A stretch of 64,000 nucleotides of DNA from Chelatococcus caeni. Lineage in GTDB: Bacteria > Pseudomonadota > Alphaproteobacteria > Rhizobiales > Beijerinckiaceae. The position numbers and the translations under genes are program-made. Each line of letters starts with the position of its first letter. The first letter of the stretch is position 1. The stretch spans positions 682,001 through 746,000 of the forward strand of contig NZ_JACIEN010000002.1 in assembly GCF_014196925.1 (NCBI RefSeq). The letters are read 5' to 3'. Of the stretch, positions 17,404 through 26,944 are shown one piece after another. The notes beneath the pieces were generated by a model. The model worked only from the letters and a program-made list of their open reading frames with translations, was not told where the DNA came from and did no database searches.

Positions 17404-18159
17404 TCATTCTTGGCGACCACGCCTGATCCTAAAAGCTGCGAGCTGCTTTTCGTATTCCGCCGACCAAGGAGCATGAGGTCGCCGCATGATTGCGGCAACC
17501 AGGAGGATCGGGATCGCCGGATTGGCGACCTCAATTGCGACGAGGGTGTTTTCGCCGAGCGAGCCCATCAAAAAGGCTCCGAGCGTCAGGATCAGCACCG
17601 CATGCACTACGATGCCGCCGGCGATGGTGGCGGCCACCATTCGCCATCCAAGGTCCGGCCTCCGCAACGCAATCCACAAGGTCCAAAGCGATAGCGGCAG
17701 GAACAGAAGAACCGCGGTGAGCAGGCCCGGGTTATAACTGCCGGCCGCGAATGCCGGACCGATGTGCGCGAAGGCATTGACCGTCGGCACACCGAAATAG
17801 CTCAGCGCGATGGCCGGCCAGCGGCGCCCCAGCAGGGCGGCGATGGGACCTGCGAGCCACGCCACGGGAATATTCACCGCGGTGATGAAGGCATCCGGAA
17901 TGGGGCAGGCTGCCGCACTGGCAAATCCGAAGAAGGTGCAAAGCGTGCCGCGGAAGGCGTAGGGCGCGCCTCGCGCGTCGATGCCATGCTCTTCGAACTG
18001 GTGGAGCAGATAGGCGGCAGTGGCCGCCCAGGCGAGCCACACCATGTCATGGGTGTGCGGCACGGCGCGATCGCCGCGCATGTCGCCGATGGTGAGCCCT
18101 AGCAGGAGCATCGCGGCCAGGCCGAGCCCCATCCAAGGCCAGAGATGCGAAAATTCCAT
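17404..18159 (-). CDS. HXXEE-domain integral membrane protein
   Basis: 251 residues with six or seven hydrophobic segments. The family motif H-x-x-E-E is present as LLHQFEEHG at about residue 52, with further intramembrane histidines in AFAHIGPAF and GGIVVHAVL. Such histidine/glutamate-rich membrane domains are proposed to be metal-dependent enzymes, but no substrate is known. No strong ribosome-binding site precedes the ATG at 18159. It is convergent with the nucleotidyltransferase gene and divergent from the SnoaL-like gene. Confidence 0.8.
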   Translation of the reverse strand: MEFSHLWPWMGLGLAAMLLLGLTIGDMRGDRAVPHTHDMVWLAWAATAAYLLHQFEEHGIDARGAPYAFRGTLCTFFGFASAAACPIPDAFITAVNIPVAWLAGPIAALLGRRWPAIALSYFGVPTVNAFAHIGPAFAAGSYNPGLLTAVLLFLPLSLWTLWIALRRPDLGWRMVAATIAGGIVVHAVLILTLGAFLMGSLGENTLVAIEVANPAIPILLVAAIMRRPHAPWSAEYEKQLAAFRIRRGRQE

Positions 18160-18479
18160 GAGACGCAGTAGAATACAGGTCGCGTTACATCAACGCCAAC
18201 TTCAACGTGCTGGAAATCATCCCTGCGTCCCATCCCATATGTAAAGTTCCGAATTGCTCCATCAGGTCGGCGAAGCTGCTGGATGCACGACCAAAGATGT
18301 CGACGGCTTCACCCTTTTCACCTGAAAGCGGTCCGCAAACGGCCCCTTTGGCGCAATCGTAAAATGGCCTTGCGGCAGTCTTGCGCAAACGTACAGAAGG
18401 GCGTCGCGAGAGAAGGCTTGACCTCGGTAATCCCGCATTTCACCATTTTCAGCAGCGGAACAACCTATCCCCAGAGACA
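18160..18479. other. Intergenic region (320 bp)
   Basis: Separates the HXXEE gene (minus) and the SnoaL-like gene (plus). A minus-strand stretch between about 18262 and 18486 (containing QGHFTIAPKGPFADRF) is open but lacks a convincing start and family. No clear repeat or terminator is seen. Confidence 0.4.
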
Positions 18480-18872
18480 ATGCCAATGCGCCACGGCCAA
18501 CTGTCCGATATCTATCGGAGCTATATCGACTGCCTGAACCGCCAAGACTGGGTGAATCTCGGACAGTTCGTTGACGACAATGTTCACTATAACGAAAGGT
18601 GGGTGGGGCTGGCGGGTTATCGGGAGATGCTGGAAGGCGATTTTCGGGCCATCCCTGATCTTTACTTCAACATTGAGCTTTTACTGTCCGATCCGCCGCG
18701 CATCGCCAGCCGCCTGCATTTCGACTGCACTCCGACCGGCAGCTTATTTGGCCTGCCCGTCAACGGTAAGCGCATCCAGTTCGACGAGAATGTGTTCTAC
18801 GAATTTGCCGATGGAAGGATCGCAAGGGTCTGGTCGATAATCGACAAGGCAGCGATTGCAGACCAAATCTGA
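18480..18872 (+). CDS. SnoaL-like ester cyclase family protein
   Basis: 130 residues with the ester-cyclase version of the SnoaL fold: MRHGQLSDIYRSYIDCLNRQDWVNLGQFV, then GYREMLEGDFRAIPDLYFNIE, then CTPTGSLFGLPVNGKRIQFDE and FYEFADGRIARVWSIIDKAAI. The family contains SnoaL polyketide cyclase, but most members have no known reaction. The start is ATG 18480 or the in-frame ATG at 18486; neither has a strong site. The HxlR gene downstream is on the opposite strand. Confidence 0.8.
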   Translation: MPMRHGQLSDIYRSYIDCLNRQDWVNLGQFVDDNVHYNERWVGLAGYREMLEGDFRAIPDLYFNIELLLSDPPRIASRLHFDCTPTGSLFGLPVNGKRIQFDENVFYEFADGRIARVWSIIDKAAIADQI

Positions 18873-18990
18873 GGCGCTTCGCTTGGTCGGAAGGGCTCTT
18901 CGCCCGCTTGTCGGTCATTGGCGGCCGGCCGACGCGGGCACACAGCGGACCGTCGGCTTCGCGGCGCGTCCCCGTCCCCACGTCGCCCCC

Positions 18991-19374
18991 TCAGAGCCCG
19001 GCTCTTGCATCATATCGGCGCTGGGCTTCCTCGATGTCGTCGAGGTGGTGGATCGCCCAGTCGTAGACCGCCCCGAAGGGAGCTTGCAGCGTGCGCCCCA
19101 GATCGGTGATCGAATACTCGACGGCGACCGGCGACGTCGCCATCACTTTGCGCGCGATCAATCCGTTGCGCTCGAGCCGCCGCAGCGCCTGAGTCAGCGC
19201 CTTATGGGTTATCCCTTCCAATCGGCGCATCAACGCGTTGAAGCGCGTCGGCCGCTCGGCGAGGATGGTCAGGATCATCACCGACCATTTGTTGGCGACC
19301 TGGTCGAAGAAGGATCGCGCCGCGCAATCGGCGAAATAGACGATGTCCACGTCCGCAGGTCGGGTCCTCGGCAT
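18991..19374 (-). CDS. HxlR-family transcriptional regulator
   Basis: 127 residues with the winged helix-turn-helix of HxlR proteins: a conserved Cys near the N-terminus (YFADCAARSFFDQVANKWSV), then RFNALMRRLEGITHKALTQALRRLERNGLI and the wing around VEYSITDLGRTLQAPF. Members often sense electrophiles or oxidants through that cysteine. The start at 19374 has GAGGA upstream. It is divergent from the Tat-exported hydrolase at 19513, which it probably represses together with itself, through the repeat at 19391-19430. Confidence 0.9.
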   Translation of the reverse strand: MPRTRPADVDIVYFADCAARSFFDQVANKWSVMILTILAERPTRFNALMRRLEGITHKALTQALRRLERNGLIARKVMATSPVAVEYSITDLGRTLQAPFGAVYDWAIHHLDDIEEAQRRYDARAGL

Positions 19375-19390
19375 GCCGATATCCTCGCGT

Positions 19391-19430
19391 ATATCTACGC
19401 ACCTCAAAGTGCATAATTGATCGTAGATAT
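19391..19430. promoter_or_regulatory. Inverted repeat in HxlR/hydrolase divergent promoter
   Basis: Arms ATATCTACG (19391-19399) and CGTAGATAT (19422-19430) are perfect inverted repeats with a 22-nt spacer, in an AT-rich island between the divergent HxlR gene and the Tat-hydrolase gene. The placement and symmetry fit a dimeric winged-helix operator. Confidence 0.5.
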
Positions 19431-19512
19431 CCAAGTTATATCTATCCCCTCCAGGCGATCAATTCCGGCCCGCGCTTCCCTGGCGCTGCCGGTGCAAGGC
19501 AAAGGAGGGCTC

Positions 19513-20412
19513 ATGGCAGATGAAGGTCTTGAACTTTCCCGGCGCAAGTTGCTGGGATTGATGGGGGCGACCACGGCAGCCGCTGCAATCGGCACCGGAA
19601 CAGGAACTGCCGCGCCCGCGGTGGCGCACGAGCGACGAACCGCACGGCTATTCTTCACCGATGTCGGGAGCGGTCCCGACGTCATGCTGCTCCACGGGTG
19701 GACCTGCGATTCGCACGACTGGAGCTGGCAATTGCCGGTGTTCGAGAGCAAGTACCGCGTGGTTGCCCCCGACCTGCGCGGACACGGCAGGTCAGAAGTC
19801 ATGCCCCCCGGGTCCTACACCCCCGCCGATTATGTGGCGGACATCGAGACGTTGATCCTCGCCGCCTATCAGGGACGCAAGTTCGTCCTCGTCGGGCATT
19901 CGATGGGTGCCCAGATCGCGGCGCGGCTCGCGGTGAAAAGACCGGACCTGATCCGCGCCGTCGTGTCGATCGACGGTGCGCTCGGCTTCGATGCCGCGGC
20001 AGCGCGGCTCTTCGGCAAGACCACCCGGGACCTCGCCGCCGGCGACCCTGGCACGGTGGTTCCCGCGCTGTTCGCCGGCGTCTACGACCGCGGCATGGAC
20101 CCGGCTTTCACGCGTTGGCACACACGACGGGTCCAGGGCATGCCCAAGCACGTCGTGCGTGAGTCCTTTGGTCCGCTTTTCACAGGACCCGATCAAGTCG
20201 GCGTGGAGGAGGCGAGCGCCCGATTCTGCCGGCACCTGTCGATGCCGTTCTACCACCTGTGCCGGGATCCGGCCCAGGCGCGCCGCATGCGGCCGTGGTT
20301 CTCGAATCCCAAGTCCAAGGTGGAAGCGTGGACCGGAGCAGGACACTGGATCATGCTCGATCGCAAGGACGACGTGACCGCCGCAGTGACCGCGTGGATC
20401 GACGCGTTGTAG
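19513..20412 (+). CDS. Tat-exported alpha/beta hydrolase
   Basis: 299 residues. A twin-arginine signal (LSRRKLLGLMG then an Ala-rich hydrophobic stretch, cleavage probably after AVAHE or nearby) sends the folded enzyme to the periplasm. The mature part is an alpha/beta hydrolase with LLHGWTCDSHDW, the nucleophile elbow GHSMGA, and the catalytic His in GAGHWIMLD. The start at 19513 is set by AAAGGAGG and by the position of the signal. Substrate unknown. Its regulator is probably the divergent HxlR. Confidence 0.88.
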   Translation: MADEGLELSRRKLLGLMGATTAAAAIGTGTGTAAPAVAHERRTARLFFTDVGSGPDVMLLHGWTCDSHDWSWQLPVFESKYRVVAPDLRGHGRSEVMPPGSYTPADYVADIETLILAAYQGRKFVLVGHSMGAQIAARLAVKRPDLIRAVVSIDGALGFDAAAARLFGKTTRDLAAGDPGTVVPALFAGVYDRGMDPAFTRWHTRRVQGMPKHVVRESFGPLFTGPDQVGVEEASARFCRHLSMPFYHLCRDPAQARRMRPWFSNPKSKVEAWTGAGHWIMLDRKDDVTAAVTAWIDAL

Positions 20413-20532
20413 TCATGCTCAAGCGTCTGCGAGACACGAGAGACTGGCTGCACCAGTCTGGCTGGAGCAAGGTACATCTGGCAGCGTGGTCAGGGGTAGA
20501 GAGACCATAGGTGGTCTTTGCCACCGAATGGT

Positions 20533-21312
20533 TCAATGGACGATCTGGCTGAGAAACGCTCTCGTGCGTTCGCTTGCCGGGTTGGCGAAGAACATCTCGG
20601 GAGGTGCACTTTCCACGATCTCGCCCTGGTCCATGAAGACGACCCGGTCGGCCACCCGCCGCGCAAAGCCCATCTCGTGCGTGACGACGATCATGGTCAT
20701 GCCCTCCTCGGCGAGAGCGACCATCGTGTCGAGCACCTCCTTCACCATCTCGGGATCGAGCGCCGACGTCGGCTCGTCGAACAGCATGATCTTGGGTTGC
20801 ATGCACAGGGCCCGCGCGATTGCCACGCGCTGCTGCTGGCCTCCGGACAGCTGGCCGGGGAACTTGTGCGCCTGTTCGGGAATGCGCACGCGTTCCAGGA
20901 AATGCCTGGCCGTGGCCTCCGCCTCGGCACGAGGCGTCCTGCGGGCGAGGACGAGCGGCACGGCGCAGTTGTCGAGCACGCTCAGATGCGGGAACAGGTT
21001 GAAGTGCTGGAACACCATGCCGACATCGCGCCGCACGGCGTCGATGTTGCGCAGGTTGCCCGTGAGTTCGACGCCGTTCACCACGATATGCCCGCTCTGG
21101 TGATCTTCCAGACGGTTGACGCAGCGGATGAGGGTCGACTTGCCCGAGCCGGAGGGGCCGCAGACGACCACCCGTTCGCCGCGGCGGATGTCGAGGTTCA
21201 CCCCTTTGAGGGCATGATAGGCGCCGTACCACTTGTGCACGGCCTCGATCCGAACGGCCGGCTCGGCCTGCGTCATGTCCGCCGCTCGAGGGGGCTGCGA
21301 GGTCTCGATCAT
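20533..21312 (-). CDS. aapP: General amino-acid ABC transporter ATPase AapP
   Basis: 259 residues, one complete ABC ATPase: Walker [11 protein letters not shown]-loop [10 protein letters not shown], signature LSGGQQQR, Walker [13 protein letters not shown] and H-loop VTHEMG. It is the last gene of the aapJQMP order. The ATG at 21312 overlaps the aapM stop by 4 bp, so translation is coupled. It powers uptake of polar amino acids by the AapQ/AapM channel in the inner membrane. Slightly longer N-terminus than paralogues elsewhere, with a disordered lead. Confidence 0.93.
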   Translation of the reverse strand: MIETSQPPRAADMTQAEPAVRIEAVHKWYGAYHALKGVNLDIRRGERVVVCGPSGSGKSTLIRCVNRLEDHQSGHIVVNGVELTGNLRNIDAVRRDVGMVFQHFNLFPHLSVLDNCAVPLVLARRTPRAEAEATARHFLERVRIPEQAHKFPGQLSGGQQQRVAIARALCMQPKIMLFDEPTSALDPEMVKEVLDTMVALAEEGMTMIVVTHEMGFARRVADRVVFMDQGEIVESAPPEMFFANPASERTRAFLSQIVH

Positions 21313-22406
21313 CGATAATCCCTTTCGCGGACGCGCCGTTCGAGCCAGAGCGAATAGCGCGAGATCCCGTAGCAGATGAGGAAATAGGCCGCGGCCACGA
21401 AGAGATAGGTCTCCGCGTAAGGCGCGGGCCAGGCTGGGTCGGTCGCCGCGGAACGGCCGGCGTTCAGCATGTCGAACACGCCGACGATCATGACGAGGCT
21501 TGTGTTCTTCACCATGACGATCGCCGTGTTCGTCAGCGGCGGGATGACCTTCTGGATCGCCTGCGGCAGCACGATGTGCCAGACCGTCTTCCAGTAGGGG
21601 ATGCCGAGCGCTCTCGCCGCCTCGTCCTGCCCCGCCGGCACGCCCTGCAGGCCGCCGCGGATGACCTCGGCGAGATAAGCTGCGGAAAACACGGTGAGCG
21701 CCGCGACCGTGCGGCCGAGCTTGTCGATCGTCCAGTCCGCCGGCAGCAGGAGCGGCAGGAGGATGGAGGCGACGAACAGGAGGCCGACGAGCGGGAGGCC
21801 CCGCACGATCTCGATGGTGAACACCGACAGCACGCGCGCGACCGGCTTCGCGGAGCGCCGTCCGAGCGCCAACAGCACCGCGAACGGAAAGCCGAGGCCG
21901 AGGGACAGCACCGCCAGGAGAAGCGTGACGGGAAGTCCGCCCCAGCTGCTCGTCGGCACGAAGGCGAGCCGGAGAAAGCCACCCCACATGAGCGCCAGCA
22001 TGGCGCCGATGATGAGGCCCCAGCCGAGGACGAGCCGCCGGCCCCACAGCGCAGGCGACAGGGTCATCAGCACGCCGGCGATGATGAGGCCGATGACAGC
22101 GAGCGGCCGCCACTGCTCCTCCGGCGGATAGACGCCGAACAGGATGAAACGGAGCTTGTCGGCAACGAAGGCCCAGCACGCCCCCGCCCCTTGGCAGGCG
22201 CGCGGGTCGTCCGTGACGAAGACCGCGTCGAAGATCGCCCATTCCAGCATTTTCGGGGCTGCGAGGACGAGGAGCCCGCCGGTCGCGACGGTGATGCCGG
22301 CGCTCGCAAGATCGCCGAAGAGAAGCGTGAAGGCGGAGCGGCGCGGCGCGACGGGCGGGCGCAGGACCTCGATGGGGGCCGATACGACGGAGGTTGTGGA
22401 GGTCAT
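21309..22406 (-). CDS. aapM: General amino-acid ABC permease AapM
   Basis: 365 residues with about eight membrane spans. The permease coupling segment [32 protein letters not shown] matches the EAA loop of polar amino-acid permeases. The first ~180 residues carry extra spans and a periplasmic Cys pair (ACQGAGACW) typical of the AapM branch. It overlaps aapQ by 4 bp upstream and aapP by 4 bp downstream. It forms a heterodimeric channel with AapQ. Confidence 0.92.
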   Translation of the reverse strand: MTSTTSVVSAPIEVLRPPVAPRRSAFTLLFGDLASAGITVATGGLLVLAAPKMLEWAIFDAVFVTDDPRACQGAGACWAFVADKLRFILFGVYPPEEQWRPLAVIGLIIAGVLMTLSPALWGRRLVLGWGLIIGAMLALMWGGFLRLAFVPTSSWGGLPVTLLLAVLSLGLGFPFAVLLALGRRSAKPVARVLSVFTIEIVRGLPLVGLLFVASILLPLLLPADWTIDKLGRTVAALTVFSAAYLAEVIRGGLQGVPAGQDEAARALGIPYWKTVWHIVLPQAIQKVIPPLTNTAIVMVKNTSLVMIVGVFDMLNAGRSAATDPAWPAPYAETYLFVAAAYFLICYGISRYSLWLERRVRERDYR

Positions 22407-23542
22407 CGCTGCACCAATGCGACTTTGCGGTTGTACCAGTTCATGAACAGCGACACCGCGAGGCTGATCGAGAGGAACACGGCGAGCATGATGACGATGC
22501 TCTCGATGGCCTGGCCGGTCTGATTGATGACCGTGCCGACGATCAGTCCAAGCTCGGGATAGCCGACGGCGAGCGCGAGCGTCGTGTTCTTGACGGTCGA
22601 CAGATATTGCGTCGTCAGCGGCGGGATGATGATGCGCAGCGCCTGCGGGATCACGACCTTGCCGAGGGTTTGGCGCTCACTGAGGCCGAGCGCCCGCCCC
22701 GCCTCCCACTGGCCCTTGCCCACGGCGTCGATGCCGCCACGAACGATCTCGCCGATAAAGGCGGAGGTGTAGACGACGAAGCCGACGATGAGCGCGGTGA
22801 ACTCGGTCGACACCCTGAAGCCGCCGGCGAAGTTGAAGCCGCGCAGCTCCGGCCGCGTGGCCGAGATGTCGATGCCGCAGGCAAGGGCGGCGACAGTGAG
22901 CGCAACAAGAGCCGCCGCAACGACATGGCTGGTGCGCAACCGCAGGCCCGCGCGCCGGCCCAGGACGAGTGCGGCGGCCGCGGCAATGATGATGGCGACG
23001 CCGAGGCCTGAGAAGTTTCCAACATCCCCCGTCAGGCTCAGCTGCGGCAGGAACACGCCCCTGAGCGACACGAACACGCCGTCGATCGGATTCCAGGCGT
23101 TGCGTGGCGCAGGCAGGGCGGTGGTCGTCAGCGCGTACCAGAAGAGCAGTTGCACGATGAGCGGCGTGTTCCGCACGGCGGTGATATAGGCGCCGGTGAC
23201 GCCGGCCGCCAGCGGGTTTCGGGAGCGTCGCGCCAGACCGACGACGAGGCCGAACGCGGTCGACAGGGCGATGGCGAGAACCGAGATGAAGAGGGTATTG
23301 GCAATGCCGACGGCAAAGGCCCAGAAGAAGGTATCCGCCGGGCTGTAGGCGATCACGCTTTCCGAGATCGGGAAGCGTGCCGGCCGCCACAGGAAGTCGT
23401 AGCCCACGCGAATGCCGCGGGCGGCGAGGTTCGCAACCGTATTGGCGGCGAGCCAGGAAAAAAGGGCGATGACGGCAGCGAGGAGCAGCGCCTGCATCAG
23501 CCAGCTGCGTGCCCTTTCGCTGTACCAGAGGCTGGTGAGCAT
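22403..23542 (-). CDS. aapQ: General amino-acid ABC permease AapQ
   Basis: 379 residues, an inner-membrane permease with the EAA loop [33 protein letters not shown]. Its N-terminal segment ([16 protein letters not shown], then [17 protein letters not shown]) is the usual opening of AapQ. It starts 27 bp after the aapJ stop and overlaps aapM. Length agrees with family members of about 400 residues. Confidence 0.92.
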   Translation of the reverse strand: MLTSLWYSERARSWLMQALLLAAVIALFSWLAANTVANLAARGIRVGYDFLWRPARFPISESVIAYSPADTFFWAFAVGIANTLFISVLAIALSTAFGLVVGLARRSRNPLAAGVTGAYITAVRNTPLIVQLLFWYALTTTALPAPRNAWNPIDGVFVSLRGVFLPQLSLTGDVGNFSGLGVAIIIAAAAALVLGRRAGLRLRTSHVVAAALVALTVAALACGIDISATRPELRGFNFAGGFRVSTEFTALIVGFVVYTSAFIGEIVRGGIDAVGKGQWEAGRALGLSERQTLGKVVIPQALRIIIPPLTTQYLSTVKNTTLALAVGYPELGLIVGTVINQTGQAIESIVIMLAVFLSISLAVSLFMNWYNRKVALVQR

Positions 23543-23569
23543 GAGCGCCTCCCGTTCCGGGGCCGTCGG

Positions 23570-24601
23570 CTACTGGAAGTCGAGCGGGAACATGAGGCCG
23601 CCGTCCCTGAACAGACGGTTCGGGCCGCGATCGATCTTGAGCGGGCTCCCCTCGCCGAGATTGCGGTCATAGATCTCGGCGTAGTTTCCCAGTTGCTTGA
23701 CGACGTTGTAGGCGAACGTCTCGTCGAGCCCGAGGGCCGCGCCGTTGCCGGGCTCCACGCCGAGAAAGCGCCGCACGCGCGGGTCGCTCGAGGTCAACAT
23801 CTCATCGACGTTGGCCTGGGTGATGCCGTACATCTCGGCCGCCAGGAGTGCCTGGATCGACCATTTCACGATGTCGAACCACTGGTCGTCCCCGTGCCGG
23901 ACGGCCGGTGTCAGGGCGTCCATATATTGCGTGGCCGGAAAGATGACGTAGTCGTCCGGGTTGCTGGCCTGGGTCGCCCGCACGGAGGCAAGGGCGGCCG
24001 CATCGGTGATGAGCGCATCGCAGCGCCCGGAGAAGAAGGCCTGCCGGGTCGCAGCGACATTGTCGAAGATCACCGGCTTCAGGCCGAGGTTGTGCTTCGT
24101 CGAGACGTCGTTGACGACAACCTCGGTCGTGGAGCCCGTCTGCACGCAGACGGAGGCGCCGGCCATGTCCTCGACTTTGGTGGCTCCCAGTTCCCTGGGC
24201 ACCATGAACCCGGTGAACTCGTAGTAGTTCGGAACGGAGAAATTGATGCCGTTGGCGTCCCGGCGCAGGGTCCACGTGAGCGTGCGCGGCAGGAGATCGA
24301 TCTCGCCGGTCTGCAAGGCGGGGATGCGCTGCTGGCCGCTGAGCGGCACGAAGGCGACCTTCTCCTTGTCGCCGAAGACGGCAACAGCGACGGCGCGGCA
24401 GGTCTCGACGTCGAGGCCGCGCCAGTAGCCGTTGCCGTCCGGGGCGCCGAAGCCGACGGTGCCCTGGCTCGCTCCGCAGATGACATGGCCGCGCTTCTTG
24501 ACGGCATCCAGGGTCGACTGGGCGGCGGCCGGGCTGCCTGCCGCCGAGGCGACGAAAACGAAGCCGGCCAGCGCCGACAGGATCGGTGATTTCTTCGACA
24601 T
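23570..24601 (-). CDS. aapJ: General amino-acid ABC substrate-binding protein AapJ
   Basis: 343 residues. A Sec signal peptide (MSKKSPILSALAGFVFVASAAG, cleavage near PAAAQS) precedes the periplasmic binding fold. The opening TLDAVKKRGHVICGASQGT and the paired Cys residues (ICGA.., ETCR.., SVCVQTG) are characteristic of the AapJ/BztA family, which captures a broad set of L-amino acids. Start 24601 is preceded by AGAGGGG. It lies 25 bp after the PLP-lyase gene, so expression is probably joint. Confidence 0.93.
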   Translation of the reverse strand: MSKKSPILSALAGFVFVASAAGSPAAAQSTLDAVKKRGHVICGASQGTVGFGAPDGNGYWRGLDVETCRAVAVAVFGDKEKVAFVPLSGQQRIPALQTGEIDLLPRTLTWTLRRDANGINFSVPNYYEFTGFMVPRELGATKVEDMAGASVCVQTGSTTEVVVNDVSTKHNLGLKPVIFDNVAATRQAFFSGRCDALITDAAALASVRATQASNPDDYVIFPATQYMDALTPAVRHGDDQWFDIVKWSIQALLAAEMYGITQANVDEMLTSSDPRVRRFLGVEPGNGAALGLDETFAYNVVKQLGNYAEIYDRNLGEGSPLKIDRGPNRLFRDGGLMFPLDFQ

Positions 24602-24626
24602 CTTGTTCCCCTCTCTTCTTGTTGGG

Positions 24627-25823
24627 TCAGAGCGCCGCCAGCCGCGCGGCAGGCGGCTTCGCCGCGGCGATCGCCGCGACGATGGGCGCGAGATCGGCCC
24701 AGAGGTCCTCCGGGTCCTCGAGCCCGATGCTGATGCGCAGGATCGTGCCCTGATGAACGTTGCGGCTGACCCGGCGGTCGGCCACGACATTCATGGGCGC
24801 GATCAGGCTGTGGGTGCCGCCCCACGACGCGCCGATGGAAAAGACCTTCGCCGCCGTGAGCAGGTCCGGGATCGCCGCCTCCGCATCCGGCGGAACGAGG
24901 AGGCTGAAGACGCCGCTCGCTCCCGAAAAGTCGCGCTTCCACAGGGCATGGCCGGGACAATGCGGCAGGGCCGGGTGGAGCACGAGTTGCGGAGGCACGA
25001 GATCGGCCATCCGCTCGGCGAAAGCGGCCGCGACCCGCGCGACGTGCGCGAGACGCACGCCCATGGTCTCCAGGCCGCGCAGCGCCAGGCTCGCGTCATC
25101 GGGCGAGACCCCGATGCCCAGCATGCGCATGGTATCCTTGAGGCGCCGGTGGAGCGGCAGCTCCCGCACGCTGATGGCGCCCATCAGCAGGTCGGAATGG
25201 CCGCCGACATATTTGGTGAGCGCCTCGGCGACGAAATCGACGCCGTGCACCAGGGGCTTGAAGTAGACCGGGGTCGCCCAGGTGTTGTCACAGCCGACCA
25301 GCGCCCCGCGCCGGTGCGCGGCGGCAACGATGGCCGGAATGTCCTGCACCTCCATCGTCGTGGAGCCGGGCGACTCCGTCCAGACCAGCTTGACGGTCGG
25401 ATCCATGAGGTCGGCGATGCCCCCGCCGATCAGCGGATCATAGACGCGATAGTTGATCCCGCGCGGCTTGAGGAAGTTTTCGCAAAGGCCCGTCGCCGGG
25501 GGATAGGCCGTGTCGGGGACGAGCACGGTGTCGCCCGGCATCAGGACCGTCAGCATCACGACGGCAATGGCAGCCTGCCCGGAGGGGACGAGGGCCGTGC
25601 GCACGCCCTGCTGCAATTCCGTCAAGGCCGCTTCCAGCGTGCGCGTCGTCGGCGTGCCGTGCAGCCCGTAGGAATAGCCGTCCGGTCCGCGCTGCTTGCG
25701 CTCGGCATAGGAGCGCGCATCGGGAAAAACGATGGTCGAGGCGCGATAGGTCGGGATCGCCAGACTTGCGAAGCCCTCCTGAGATACGGCCGGTCTGTGA
25801 ACGCAGAGCGTCTGGTCGCGCAT
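24627..25823 (-). CDS. Cystathionine beta-lyase-type PLP enzyme (C-S lyase)
   Basis: 398 residues of the Cys/Met-metabolism PLP family. The PLP lysine is in EALTKYVGGHSDLL; the phosphate-binding SGQAAIA and the aspartate in VGCDNTWATP are visible. The family cleaves cystathionine, cystine or related sulfur amino acids to thiol/pyruvate/ammonia. It is the first gene of the unit leading into aapJQMP, 25 bp upstream of aapJ, and is divergent from a LysR gene. This suggests the transporter imports its substrate. ATG 25823 has a GCAGGAG site. A biosynthetic metC role is possible but less likely in this context. Confidence 0.88.
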   Translation of the reverse strand: MRDQTLCVHRPAVSQEGFASLAIPTYRASTIVFPDARSYAERKQRGPDGYSYGLHGTPTTRTLEAALTELQQGVRTALVPSGQAAIAVVMLTVLMPGDTVLVPDTAYPPATGLCENFLKPRGINYRVYDPLIGGGIADLMDPTVKLVWTESPGSTTMEVQDIPAIVAAAHRRGALVGCDNTWATPVYFKPLVHGVDFVAEALTKYVGGHSDLLMGAISVRELPLHRRLKDTMRMLGIGVSPDDASLALRGLETMGVRLAHVARVAAAFAERMADLVPPQLVLHPALPHCPGHALWKRDFSGASGVFSLLVPPDAEAAIPDLLTAAKVFSIGASWGGTHSLIAPMNVVADRRVSRNVHQGTILRISIGLEDPEDLWADLAPIVAAIAAAKPPAARLAAL

Positions 25824-25931
25824 GAAAACTCCTGCTCAAGGCTTGCGGGACCATTGATCCACACTCACTGTAGAAGGACAATTGACGGACAAGCCTGAGT
25901 CCATGCGCAAAGCTTATAGGATGCCCGACCG

Positions 25932-26840
25932 GTGAACCTGCGGCAGCTCGAAGCCTTCCGTGCCGTGATGATCAGCGGCACCGTCTCCCGCGCGGCAGAA
26001 TTGATGGGCATCACGCAGCCGGCCGTGAGCCGCGGCATCGCCGAGCTCGAGGCCCAGGTCGGCTTTGCCCTGTTCGATCGCATCAAGGGGCGGCTGGTGC
26101 CCACGCCGGAAGGGCAGCTGTTCTTTCGAGATGTCGACGCCAGCTTTGTCGGTCTCGACCGGCTCAGGGCATCGGCGGCGCGGATCCGGGATTTCGGATC
26201 CGGCAGCCTGAAGGTGGCGAGTCTCGCCGCCCTCGGCTCCACATTGGTGCCGAGGGCGATCCGGTTCTTTCGCGAGCAGCACCCGTCGATCACGGTGACC
26301 CTGACGGTCATGTCATCCTCGGCCGTCCGCAACCACGTCGCGGACGGGCAGTACGACCTCGGCCTCGCCGCCGACGAGGTCGATCTCTCGGGCGTCGATC
26401 ACCAGCTCTTCGGCAGCTTCCCGGGCGTATGCGCCATTCCCGGCGGGCATCCCCTTGCCGCGCGCAGCATGATCACCCCGCCCGATCTCGACGGCCACGA
26501 CTACATCGCCCTGTCGCCGGAGGACCGCGTGCGCCTGCGGTTGCACCAGATCTGCGAACAGGCCGGCGTGAAACCCCGCCTCGTTGCGGAAACGCCGAAT
26601 TCGGCGACCGTCTGCGCGCTGGCCCTTGAAGGTGTCGGGATCGGCATCGTCAATCCGCTCGCGGCCGACGGCTTCCAGGAACGCGGCCTCGTCCTGCGGC
26701 CGTTCAAGCCGGAGGTGCCGTTCAGAAGTCACCTCCTCTTCCGTCCCGATGTCCAGAAGGGCCGCATCGTCCGGGCCTTCGTCGCCGCACTCCTCAAGGC
26801 GCGCAACACACGGCGAAGCCTGTCTGCGGATCAGAGCTGA
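25932..26840 (+). CDS. LysR-family regulator of the lyase-aap operon
   Basis: 302 residues. The winged helix-turn-helix occupies residues 1-60 (NLRQLEAFRAVMISGTVSRAAELMGITQPAVSRGIAELE), followed by a periplasmic-binding-like effector domain. The start is GTG at 25932, since the protein then begins at the typical LysR N-terminus. The 108-bp spacer to the divergent PLP-lyase gene must contain both promoters, the classical LysR arrangement. The sequence resembles the OccR/NocR amino-acid-responsive branch, so an amino acid or its breakdown product is the expected co-inducer. Confidence 0.9.
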   Translation: MNLRQLEAFRAVMISGTVSRAAELMGITQPAVSRGIAELEAQVGFALFDRIKGRLVPTPEGQLFFRDVDASFVGLDRLRASAARIRDFGSGSLKVASLAALGSTLVPRAIRFFREQHPSITVTLTVMSSSAVRNHVADGQYDLGLAADEVDLSGVDHQLFGSFPGVCAIPGGHPLAARSMITPPDLDGHDYIALSPEDRVRLRLHQICEQAGVKPRLVAETPNSATVCALALEGVGIGIVNPLAADGFQERGLVLRPFKPEVPFRSHLLFRPDVQKGRIVRAFVAALLKARNTRRSLSADQS

Positions 26841-26912
26841 CGGGAAACCGGCTAGCGGTTCTGAGGATATCGCGTGGCTTCGGCTTGCATCGGCCCTGCT
26901 CATCCGGTTAAT

Positions 26913-26935
26913 GAAACGATATAACATTTCGTTTC
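26913..26935 (+). promoter_or_regulatory. Inverted repeat upstream of peptide/nickel-type ABC operon
   Basis: Arms GAAACGA (26913-26919) and TCGTTTC (26929-26935) flank TATAACATT, ending 9 bp before the ATG of the substrate-binding gene. The AT-rich core TATAACATTTC resembles half-sites of Zur-type metal regulators, which is a weak memory-based similarity. It probably overlaps the promoter or ribosome-binding region. Confidence 0.4.
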
Positions 26936-26944
26936 GAGGCTCAG

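Noticed and set aside
18262-18486. Minus-strand frame containing QGHFTIAPKGPFADRF
   Set aside because: Might be a remnant of an older gene, but no start and no firm family; left as intergenic.
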